A stretch of 64,000 bases of DNA from Aeromonas allosaccharophila (GTDB lineage: Bacteria; Pseudomonadota; Gammaproteobacteria; Enterobacterales; Aeromonadaceae), in assembly GCF_000819685.1 (NCBI RefSeq), contig NZ_CDBR01000013.1, positions 1 through 64,000 on the forward strand, read 5' to 3'. The notes under the pieces were generated by a model. The model saw nothing but the letters and a program-made list of their open reading frames with translations, was not told where the DNA came from and searched no databases. Below, piece after piece: positions 1-8,200 of this stretch. The first letter of the stretch is position 1. Every line of letters starts with the position of its first letter. The translations under genes were made by a program, and so were the position numbers.

Positions 1-56
1 CATTCATGCTCTTACCCTGACTAGGCATCTCCCTCAAACGTAGTCATATCTACGAG

Positions 57-1100
57 ATGATTGCTGCGGCCTATGGCTACAGTACTTACGCGTCATTGCA
101 AGCTGATGCGATTCTGCTCAGTAATACGAAATGGCAGGTTGCGTTGGATGTAAGTGCAATTGAGGCTAGAGCTAATATTCTGGGTATTAGTATTCCTGAG
201 CTTATCACTCAGAAGTTGGCCACATCGTTAGTGCAGGCGGGTATTATAAGCCTACGCGTAAAAGAGATTTTGAGGAATCACCTAAACGACGATTACATTA
301 CTCAGCTTTATATTAAGAGTAGTCAACTTCCTCCTAATTCGACTACTGCTAGCCGCTTTAGCTCCTCAGACCATTATGCTGGGGAATTAATGAATATGTT
401 TAAACAGAATGAATTTAATTCGCCATTAGTACACCAGGGGTTGGTCCAGCTAAGTGCATTTGCAGACCGAAATGCCTCGTCATTTACCGATTTTGAACTT
501 CATCAAAAATTGTACAGAATAGCCAGTGGCTTTAATAGTGCTGATATTAATGCATTAGTTGACACAGATAAAGAACGATACATTTATTGGTATCATCACT
601 TGAAAAAAGCTGCAATGTCATTTGATATGGATGCTGTGTTCGAGTTGGCATCACATGGACTTGATTCCTCTTTATACATTGGCTATATGGGCGGCAGTAA
701 ACGTAGTGAATCTATTGCAATAGAATGTGAAACTCGTGGCATGGTGGTGAATGCTTATTATTGGTGGATTGTTAGTGCAATCAATGGTTCTGTTGACGCA
801 ATATGTAAGCTGGTTAGTGATTATGATAAGGAAGACTCATTCCGGTGTTGGGTATGGATATTTCTTGCTAAAGAGTTAGGGTTTGATTTAATGACGTCGA
901 CAGATACAACTACAAGTTATGATATGCACAGTGGCGATGAAAGTTATACTTTCTCATTACCAGGTAAAATTCTTCCTGCATTGACTCCCCCCGACGTGGA
1001 TACAAGTATATCCAATATGGCTCAACAGTTAGCATATAAGTTGTATGCTCAATATTTAGAAGATGACATTTTTTTTGAAGAGTATACTCATAATGAGTAA
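57..1100 (+). CDS. Unrecognised protein with Sel1/TPR-like helical repeats
   Basis: No family is recognised with confidence. The second half (about residues 185-280) reads as paired helices with small-residue spacing (YWWIVSAINGS, then SFRCWVWIFLAKELG), like Sel1/TPR repeats. The N-terminus (IAAAYGYSTYASLQAD) looks like the helical start common to such proteins. No signal peptide or membrane segment is seen. The reading frame is open upstream to a TGA at 18-20. The translated bases between that TGA and the ATG at 57 (KRSHIYE) look like coding sequence, and an in-frame ATG at 6 precedes the TGA, so the true N-terminus may be longer or interrupted. Base composition is AT-rich, unlike the core genes. 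It converges on the antitoxin-like gene to the right. Function unknown. Confidence 0.6.
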   Translation: MIAAAYGYSTYASLQADAILLSNTKWQVALDVSAIEARANILGISIPELITQKLATSLVQAGIISLRVKEILRNHLNDDYITQLYIKSSQLPPNSTTASRFSSSDHYAGELMNMFKQNEFNSPLVHQGLVQLSAFADRNASSFTDFELHQKLYRIASGFNSADINALVDTDKERYIYWYHHLKKAAMSFDMDAVFELASHGLDSSLYIGYMGGSKRSESIAIECETRGMVVNAYYWWIVSAINGSVDAICKLVSDYDKEDSFRCWVWIFLAKELGFDLMTSTDTTTSYDMHSGDESYTFSLPGKILPALTPPDVDTSISNMAQQLAYKLYAQYLEDDIFFEEYTHNE

Positions 1101-1134
1101 CAATGATTTTTATAGATGTTTTTACGGAATGCAA

Positions 1135-1148
1135 GGGGGGCCCCCCCC
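1135..1148. repeat. G6C8 homopolymer palindrome
   Basis: Six G are followed directly by eight C, flanked by AA and TT, within an otherwise AT-rich 128-bp gap between two converging genes. A shorter hairpin (about 1173-1195, stem around CTCGC/GCGAG) follows. Neither has a clean U-tract, so a terminator role is unproven. The G/C run is striking for its surroundings and may mark a junction or a phase-variable or assembly-error-prone tract. Confidence 0.6.
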
Positions 1149-1228
1149 TTTAATTATAATAAATCTGGATCTTTTCTCGCTACGCGAGGAAAAACTAAAA
1201 TTATGGCAGCCAGATGTGTTGTCTTATA

Positions 1229-1681
1229 TTAGTAGACACCATGTTCAATTCGTCCTACTAAGTCTACCACTGCTTGAACTCCTACTGATGTACTCAACAG
1301 TTCAGCTGGCATTTTCCCGCCAAGTCCCTTAGCTGGTTGATGTAGCCATGCTATGGATTTGGTATTATCATTTTCATTTAGGGAGCGAGCCGCATCCAGA
1401 GCCAATATAACACCATAAACCCTAGAACCTTGTTGAATAGTCAGAGGTGTATTTGTTCTGAGTTTACGTGAAATAGTATTCTTGCTAATGCCGGTGAGGT
1501 GGCATATCGTGCCAACATCTGTCATAACCATTTTAGCGAGCTGAGGGATAGTTTCTGGTTTTACGCCAGAAACTATCCATAAATGAACCATCAATGGATG
1601 ATGTGGAATATTAAGGTTCTCAATTAGTGAGTCAGTTATAGCTAATCTAGGCTTCAAGTCATGAGCTAAATCGACTCTCAT
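1229..1681 (-). CDS. Xre/MbcA/ParS-type antitoxin-like protein (DUF2384)
   Basis: 150 residues. The middle holds a helix-turn-helix-like segment (HLTGISKNTISRKL), and the C-terminal third matches the toxin-binding domain of RES-Xre antitoxins (WLHQPAKGLGGKMPAELL, then VGRIEHGVY). In this family the antitoxin binds a RES-domain NAD-consuming toxin, usually encoded just downstream, and represses the pair's promoter. Here no RES gene follows: downstream lie only 128 bp and the converging Sel1-like gene. The start is supported by a GGAGAG Shine-Dalgarno just upstream of the ATG at 1681. It lies 68 bp downstream of the integrase, in the same direction. It may be an orphan antitoxin or an island regulator. 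Confidence 0.8.
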   Translation of the reverse strand: MRVDLAHDLKPRLAITDSLIENLNIPHHPLMVHLWIVSGVKPETIPQLAKMVMTDVGTICHLTGISKNTISRKLRTNTPLTIQQGSRVYGVILALDAARSLNENDNTKSIAWLHQPAKGLGGKMPAELLSTSVGVQAVVDLVGRIEHGVY

Positions 1682-1749
1682 GGTGCTCTCCGATTTGTTT
1701 GATGATAACTGATGGTAGGTCTACATGTTAGTGTAGTGTCTGAACCTCA

Positions 1750-3105
1750 TCATTTACGGAAGTTAATTTTAATGACGTTATCATGTCTGATATCTTGGTC
1801 CATATGTTCAGGATTATTTGCAATGTACTGGCTAACGAAATTCCCCCAACCCAAGAATAACTTTTTAAGCTTGTCTTTGTCACGCATAGACTCACCTTGA
1901 TAAATTCTAGATAATCTATCACTGATTGTGTGATTAAGTAGGTGTTCTACTTCAAAAGGCGTTGCATTAAGTTCACGCCCACAACCATTTGAAACGCTAC
2001 GTCTGAGGTCATGTAATGTGAAGTGTTCAATATCTATCATCTTTGCTTCTTGTAGTCTGCTAAGTGCGCGAGTTATTGCATCACCAGTTATCGGGAATTC
2101 AGGTCTGACACATGATTCGAAAACAAATTTACATGTCTTTGATGTGATTTTTCTTTGCTCAGAAATGATTTGTTTTGCTAGCGGACATAGAGTTACTACG
2201 TGTGGAATTTTATTTTTAGTATCCGGAATGAGCCATTCCTCATCATTTAGGTGTGACCACTCCATAGAAGCAACCTCTCCTCTGCGAACAGCAGTGAGAA
2301 TAATTATTTTAATAGCATTGGCTACACTCGTAGACATGGTCATTGAAGTGGTTTTATTTTTACCATTGGTACTGTGTTCTCTCCATTTTACCGAGTTTTC
2401 ATCTATTGTTTTCCACAATCTAGCCAATTCAATAGTAGATAAAGATCGTTGCCTTGGGTCGTTAGGGGTAGCATTATAAATTTTTGGTTTTAGAGCTAAT
2501 GTCGGATTTGAATCAATAAGTTGTTTTCTGACTGATTCATCCATCATTTGATTCATCAACCCCATTGATTTACGTAAGCCCTCCAAGCTCCCTTTTTGGA
2601 GCTTTTGATAATGTTGATGCAATACAGCCATTGATATGTCACATACTCGGAGTTTACCTAGAGCATTCGCTAGATGCGTTTTGTAGATGCTTCGATAGTC
2701 AGAGACAGTTCTTGCACCGATTTCCATATACTTCCGATTACTACGTTTGGCATTGGCTTTATGTTGAATCCATTGCTCGAAAAATTCGTTCAATGTAGGC
2801 ATTTGTTCATTTTTTTGCTTGGAACTTAACACTGCCTCTCGGGGATCAATGCCTTGTTTAACGAATACAACCATTCGAGCATGGGTTTCTCGGGCCAGTG
2901 CCAGACTCATTGCAGGATAGTTCCCAAGAGTCATCTTCGTTTGCTTTTGAGCTATGTAATATCTATAGAGCCAGCTTTTGGTTTGTGCTCCAGCTCTAGC
3001 TTCAAGACATAAGCCCTTGTTTCCTCCACTATAGACTGCCTTGACAATCCGTTGTTTTCCTTCTTCAGGTACTAAGGCTCTACATTCTCGATCAGTTTTT
3101 ATCAT
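1750..3105 (-). CDS. Tyrosine-family site-specific integrase (P4-like)
   Basis: 451 residues, normal for island integrases. The N-terminal arm-binding domain (DUF4102-like, about 1-100, with QTKMTLGNYPAMSLALAR) is followed by a core-binding domain and a catalytic domain. The catalytic residues are all visible: R274 (TAVRRGEV), H365 and R368 (LHDLRR), H392 (LLNHT) and nucleophile Y402 (RIYQGE). It should therefore be active in strand exchange. It points away from the tRNA-Thr remnant 160 bp behind its start, the usual layout for integrases using a tRNA as attachment site. Two GCGTACTT repeats lie just upstream of the ATG. AT-rich composition marks it as acquired. Confidence 0.93.
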   Translation of the reverse strand: MIKTDRECRALVPEEGKQRIVKAVYSGGNKGLCLEARAGAQTKSWLYRYYIAQKQTKMTLGNYPAMSLALARETHARMVVFVKQGIDPREAVLSSKQKNEQMPTLNEFFEQWIQHKANAKRSNRKYMEIGARTVSDYRSIYKTHLANALGKLRVCDISMAVLHQHYQKLQKGSLEGLRKSMGLMNQMMDESVRKQLIDSNPTLALKPKIYNATPNDPRQRSLSTIELARLWKTIDENSVKWREHSTNGKNKTTSMTMSTSVANAIKIIILTAVRRGEVASMEWSHLNDEEWLIPDTKNKIPHVVTLCPLAKQIISEQRKITSKTCKFVFESCVRPEFPITGDAITRALSRLQEAKMIDIEHFTLHDLRRSVSNGCGRELNATPFEVEHLLNHTISDRLSRIYQGESMRDKDKLKKLFLGWGNFVSQYIANNPEHMDQDIRHDNVIKINFRK

Positions 3106-3113
3106 GGCGTCTC

Positions 3114-3133
3114 GCGTACTTGTCGGCGTACTT
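3114..3133. repeat. Direct repeat GCGTACTT x2 upstream of integrase
   Basis: GCGTACTT occurs at 3114-3121 and 3126-3133, a 12-bp period, 9 bp upstream of the integrase start codon. Spacing of about one helical turn suggests protein binding: an arm-type integrase site or an autoregulatory operator. This is inferred from position and repeat only. Confidence 0.4.
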
Positions 3134-3264
3134 TATTGTCATTGTATATGTGAGTATCTCTTTGGACAAACACGGACGATCATTATTTAAATTGTGTTAT
3201 AAATCAGTGTGATATGGTTTATTGTTAAGACTTTCTTGGATGTGTTTAGACGATGGGTGTTATA

Positions 3265-3310
3265 ATTCGTAATGCGAAGGTCAGGAGTTCGATTCCCCTT
3301 ATCGGCACCA
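3265..3310 (+). repeat. tRNA-Thr 3'-half remnant, island attachment site (att)
   Basis: 46 bases reproduce the anticodon loop through the CCA of a tRNA-Thr with anticodon CGT, as in E. coli thrW: loop TTCGTAA, T-loop TTCGATT, acceptor half TATCGGC, then ACCA. The expected 5' half (GCCGATA, D-arm) is absent; the sequence left of 3265 is unrelated. One T-stem pair is A-C mismatched, so this copy is not a functional tRNA. It is best read as the attR left by integration into a tRNA-Thr gene; the intact tRNA should lie at the far left end of the island, outside this window. Confidence 0.85.
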
Positions 3311-3312
3311 AA

Positions 3313-3357
3313 CAAAACAATGGGTTAGCTTCGTAGTGAAGCTAACCCATTGTTTTG
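3313..3357 (+). terminator. Strong hairpin terminator behind the tRNA-Thr remnant
   Basis: A perfect 20-bp inverted repeat (arms 3313-3332 and 3338-3357) with a 5-base loop starts 3 bases after the tRNA CCA, and its 3' arm ends in GTTTTG. It is probably the native terminator of the tRNA-Thr gene, which would place chromosome to the right and island to the left. Confidence 0.75.
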
Positions 3358-3513
3358 CTAAATTATATTCCATGCCCCGTCTTTGCTTTTTAAGCCCCGC
3401 CCATGTGTCTTTTGGATGCCCACATTGCGATTGTCTGCAAGGTGACGCCCGTTGCGCTCCGTTTCACTGAACCTGCACCTTGGTGCGTTACCAGCTTGCC
3501 GATGCGCCATTGG

Positions 3514-4926
3514 CTACACCGGATCGCGCAGAGCCTCCAGTCGCTCATGGTGGACGGCCTTGACGAACTCGCGGTAATCCCGGCGAACCTGATCTGCATA
3601 TTCAACGGCAAATTCACAAATTGACTCATCAAACGACTGACTGCTCCCCATGTAGCCGGCTATCAATCCGGCATCTCCCGAACGTGCATGGGCGCGAGCC
3701 AATACCCTGGCGCACAAGGTGCCGTAAATCGACAGTAGTTCGGCATCCCACCCCTCAATAATCGCGCTGATTTTGACATCCCTGAGCTGCCTGAAATAAA
3801 AGTGCTGGCCATTTTGGGCAAGGGTCCAACCGAGAAAGATGTCGGTTGCCGCTTGCATGAGCCGTTGCCCTGCGACAATGCGCTCGCCATGGTTGGCATG
3901 CTGGCTTTTCCCTGCATAGGGTTCGAGGACGGATGGACGAGCCTCCTTGACCTGCAAAAATAAGGGGTCGTTGTCAGCGGCCATAAACAAAGAGACGAGG
4001 CAGCGGGTGCCAACGCTTCCCACGCCGACAACTTTGGCTGCTACATCGCATAGCTGGAAACGATCAAAGAGTCGTCTGATGTGTTCGGGTAATGAGTCGC
4101 GATAGGTTGCCAGCGCTGCTTGATGGTCGAACCCTTCGCCAGATTCCTGAACGACATGGAATATGAGCGGGGGATTGTCTTTGATCCGTGGTTGTTCACC
4201 ATCGAATTCGGCCAGTTTCAGGAAAATAACCTCGGATGAACTGCTTTCCTGCGCTTTCTGAATACGTTTCATGATGCGCGTGCGCACCTCTTCATTGGGG
4301 GCTTCTGCCAATACATCGTCGAGGGTTACCCGGTCATACCAGATATCCAATGCACGCATGGACGAGTAATCCATCATCCGCTCTCGATAGGCTCTGGCAG
4401 ATGCCCTGGTCGCCTTGGCTGCCGCGCTTTCCGACAGTTCAAGATGACGTGCAGCAATGACGATGCTCGCTGCCAATCGCTTCAAATCCCACTCCCATGG
4501 CGCCGGCAGGGTTTCATCGAAGTCGTTGATATCAAAATTGATCTGACGCTCCGGGGTTGCAACGCCACCGAAGTTCATCAGGTGAGCATCACCGCAGGCC
4601 TGCGCGAATACGCCCGACACCGGGGTATGAACAAGATCGGCCGCCATGATGGCCGCCGATCCGCGGAAAAAAGCAAATGGAGATTCGAGCATCCGGCCAA
4701 AACGGATCGGGATCAGTTCAGGCACTCGGCCGCGATTGGATTCAATCAGTATGTCAATGGGGTCGCGCCGATCGGCTGGCGATGTCCAGCCCGCATGGGT
4801 ACTGCGAGGTACCTTGTCGCGCAGCGCTTTACCTTGAGCCCTGCGCTGATCTGGAGACAACACCGTGATTTTATTGCTTGAGGCAGGTGTTTTTTTGCCC
4901 TTGTTTTCGATTTTGCGCTTACTCAC
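3514..4926 (-). CDS. DUF2252 family protein
   Basis: 470 residues from a GTG at 4926. This start is chosen because GGGGGAG lies 7 bases upstream, and an upstream extension to 5025 has no such signal. DUF2252 motifs are clear: FGRMLESPFAFFRGSA, GDAHLMNFGG, FDINDFDET, WDLKRLAAS. The family resembles aminoglycoside-kinase-like folds but has no settled biochemical role. No signal peptide is seen and the protein is probably cytoplasmic. It is transcribed alone, between the island boundary and the formate dehydrogenase gene. GC content is that of the core chromosome, so it is outside the island. Confidence 0.88.
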   Translation of the reverse strand: MSKRKIENKGKKTPASSNKITVLSPDQRRAQGKALRDKVPRSTHAGWTSPADRRDPIDILIESNRGRVPELIPIRFGRMLESPFAFFRGSAAIMAADLVHTPVSGVFAQACGDAHLMNFGGVATPERQINFDINDFDETLPAPWEWDLKRLAASIVIAARHLELSESAAAKATRASARAYRERMMDYSSMRALDIWYDRVTLDDVLAEAPNEEVRTRIMKRIQKAQESSSSEVIFLKLAEFDGEQPRIKDNPPLIFHVVQESGEGFDHQAALATYRDSLPEHIRRLFDRFQLCDVAAKVVGVGSVGTRCLVSLFMAADNDPLFLQVKEARPSVLEPYAGKSQHANHGERIVAGQRLMQAATDIFLGWTLAQNGQHFYFRQLRDVKISAIIEGWDAELLSIYGTLCARVLARAHARSGDAGLIAGYMGSSQSFDESICEFAVEYADQVRRDYREFVKAVHHERLEALRDPV

Positions 4927-5252
4927 TTGAATGCTCCCCCGACATCGCAAGCCCTTCGTCCAAGGAACGGCGAACAACTTGCAGCGACATAACAGAACGA
5001 CCCTGTGTGCATCACATGGTGACAATTTCAGGATAGATCTGATTGCAGATGCGTCTGGACAATACCCGCTGATTTATGAGGGCGTTCTGGATAAATGTGA
5101 GGTGGTTCGGGTGGTGAGGCCAATACAAATGCCTCTGGAACAATAGCTGTTTGAGCGGGGGACCATCTGCCGTTCGACGGTGTTGGTGAACGTAATGAGC
5201 CACCCGAGGGATGGCTCATTACTATTGGGCTGGCTCAGCCTGATGATGCTGT
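4927..5252. other. 326-bp intergenic region
   Basis: Holds the upstream region of the DUF2252 gene and the downstream region of the formate dehydrogenase gene. The only clear structure is the inverted repeat at 5194-5220. No RNA gene or coding frame is supported. Confidence 0.5.
5194..5220 (-). terminator. Hairpin downstream of formate dehydrogenase gene
   Basis: Inverted repeat AATGAGCCA (5194-5202) / TGGCTCATT (5212-5220), with a further CCC/GGG inside. It lies 33 bp beyond the stop codon of the dehydrogenase gene. No U-tract follows on the minus strand, so it may be a transcript-stabilising or pausing structure rather than an intrinsic terminator. Confidence 0.4.
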
Positions 5253-8200
5253 CTATTCCGCTCTGACCTTCTCCATCACTTGCTGTGGTGCAGAGGGGAG
5301 CGGGCTGGTCAGCTTGTCGATGCGTACCGCCGCCACCTTGAACTCGGGGATCTTGGCGTGGGGGTCGGTGGCATTGATGGTGAGCCGGTTGGCCGGGGCT
5401 TCGGCGAAGTGGAACGGGATAAAGACCACGCCCGGCTGCATCCGTTTGGTGACGAAGGCGGGCAGTTCGATATGGCCGCGGCGGCTGGTGACCTTCACCC
5501 GCTCGCTGTTGCTGATCCCCAACCGCTGCGCATCCACCACGCTCATCATCACCCGCGGGCCAGCCAGCTTGTCGAGCCCCTTGGTCTTGCGGGTCATGGT
5601 GCCGGTGTGGAACTGCTCCAGCAGGCGGCCGGTGGTGAGCACGATGGGATAGGTCTCGTCGGGCAGTTCGGCGGCATAGCGGAACGGGGTAGCGACCATC
5701 TCCCCCTTGCCACGGGTGAACTGCTTGCCGTGGAGCAGGCGAGTGCCGTCGGGGGCCGCGTCGTTGCAGGGCCACTGCAGCCCTTGCACTCCCACCTTGT
5801 CCCACTGGATGCCAGCGTATTGCGGGGTAACCCGGCAGATCTCGGCGGTGATCTCCTGTGCGTTTTGATAGCGCCAGTCGCCACCCATGGCGTTGGCGAT
5901 CTGCTGGATGATCCACCAATCCTCCCGCGCGTCACCCGGCGCCTTGAGGGCGGGGGAGATGCGCTGCACCCGCCGCTCGGTGTTGGTGAAGTGGCCGCTT
6001 TTCTCGGCAAAGGAGCAGGAGGGGAGTACCACATCGGCCAGTTGGGCAGTTTCGGAGAGGAAGATATCCTGCACCACCAGAAACTCCAGCTGTTTGAGCC
6101 CCTCGATGACGTGATGCTGGTCCGGATCGCTCAGCACCGGGTTTTCACCCATCACATAGAGCCCCTTGATGTTACCCGCGCAAGCGGCATCTATGGTCTC
6201 GGTGAGGGTAAGGCCGGGTGTGCGCGGCAAGTCCGGCTGCTGCCAGGCGGTGGCGAAGCGGGCATGTACCTCGGGGTTGGCCACCTTCTGATAGCCTGGC
6301 AGGCAGTTGGGCAGTGCCCCCATGTCACAGGCACCCTGCACGTTGGATTGGCCCCGCAGCGGGTTGATGCCGCCTCCTTCGATGCCGATGTTGCCGCACA
6401 GCAGTTGCAGGTTGGCGATGGCCCGCACGTTGTCGTGGCCGGTCGTGTGCTGGGTGATCCCCATGGAGTAGTAGATGGCAGTGCGCTCGGCGGTGCCGAT
6501 GAGGCGGGCGAGCGCGATCACCTGCTCGGCCGGTACGCCGGTGACCAAAGCCACCTTGTCCGGTGCATAGGCCGGGGAGAGCACCTCTGCTTGCAGCGCC
6601 TCGAACCCTTCCACTCGTGCGGCGATGTAGGCCTTGTCGTGCCAGTCGTGCTGGATGATCTGCTGCATCAGGCCGTTGAGCAGCATCACGTCGGTGCCGG
6701 GGCGGTGGGCCAGATAGAGGCTGGCATGGTCGGCCATCTCGATCCGCTTGGGATCGGCCACTACCAGCCGCGCCTTGCCCGTGGTGACGGCCCGTTTGAT
6801 ATGGGAGCCGATGATGGGGTGGGCCGCCGAGGTGTCGGAGCCGATGATGAAGATGAGATCCGAGTGGTCGATGCTCGGGATGTCGTTGGTCATGGCGCCG
6901 CTGCCGAGCGACGCCTCCAGCCCGGTAACGGTGGAGGCGTGGCAGAGCCGCGCGCAGTGATCCACGTTGTTGGTGCCCAGCTCCCGACGCATGAACTTCT
7001 GGAACAGGTAGTTCTCTTCGTTGGTGGTTTTGGCCGACGAGAAACCCGCCAGTGCATCGCTGCCATAGTGCTGGCGCAGGGCGGTGAAGCGCTCGGCCAC
7101 CAGGGCGATGGCCTCCTGCCAGCTGGCGGGCACCAGCTCGCCATCCTTGCGGATGAGCGGGGTGGTGAGGCGCTCCTCGCTCTGGATAAAGTCAAAGCCG
7201 AAGCGTCCCTTGACGCAGAGCAGCCCCTGATTGACCGGTGAGTTGCGATTCCCCTCCACATAGCGGATGCGGTTGTTCGCCTCATCGACATAGAGGGTGA
7301 CACCGCAGCCGACCCCGCAGTAGGTGCAGATGGTATTGACCGGCGTGAGCAGCTCGGTGCGCCCCTGCGACTTGTCGCGGGCATCCACCAAGGCACCGGT
7401 GGGGCAGACCTGTACGCAGGCGCCGCACTGCACGCAATGGGAGTCGCCCATCGCCAGCCCGCTGTCGAACTGCGGCCGGTTCGAGAGGGTGCCATCGCTG
7501 TGCTTGGCAAAGCGCAGCACCCCCTGCACCGCTTGCTCACCACAGGTCTGCACGCACTGGCCGCAGCCGATGCAGCGGTTGGCATCAAAGACGATAAATT
7601 CGCTGCTGTTGTCCACGGCAAATTTCTGGCACTGGCTGGTATCGAGAGCGCTCTGCTCGACCTTGTATTCGGTGGCGTAGTCGCGCAGTGCACAATCGGT
7701 GTTGGCCTGACAGCCGCACTCGAGGCAGCGGCTGGCCTCGCTGCGGGCATCGGCATCACTCAAGCCACGCTCCACTTCGGCAAAGCTTCCTTCGCGCTCC
7801 TTATCTGCCAGATGGGGCATGATGGTGCGGGCGACTTTTTTCAGGTGAGCAAACTGGGCGGGATCGACCTGCTTAAGTGTGGGTGCCTTGCAGGCGTTGA
7901 AGGGGCGAACCGGATCGATCATGTCACCGTGGAGGAACTGATCGATGGCCAGCGCGGCCTTGCGGCCATCGGCGACCGCCTCGATAGCGGTGGCGGGCCC
8001 ACGGCGCAGATCGCCGATGGCGAACAGGTTGCCGTGGCCGCTGTGCATGGTCTCGGGATCGGACTCTAAAGTCTGCCAGCGGGTGAAGGGGAGGGTGAGG
8101 GGCTCTCCTTCCATAAAGCTGAGATCCGGCTGCTGCGATACCGCCGCAATCACGGTATCAAACTCTTCAATGAGGTACTCGCCGGTGGGCTCCGGGCGGC

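Noticed and set aside
910-1134. 74-codon minus-strand frame downstream of the antitoxin as a possible toxin
   Set aside because: No RES features, overlaps the 3' end of the Sel1-like gene, and no Shine-Dalgarno was seen.
3235-3310. Complete tRNA-Thr gene
   Set aside because: The 5' half and D-arm do not match and the T-stem has a mismatch; only the 3' 46 bases are tRNA-like.
6942-6944. Selenocysteine codon in the formate dehydrogenase
   Set aside because: The active-site codon is TGC, not TGA.
5280-7241. 653-codon open frame on the plus strand
   Set aside because: Antisense to the formate dehydrogenase gene, low-complexity GC-rich translation without recognisable domains.
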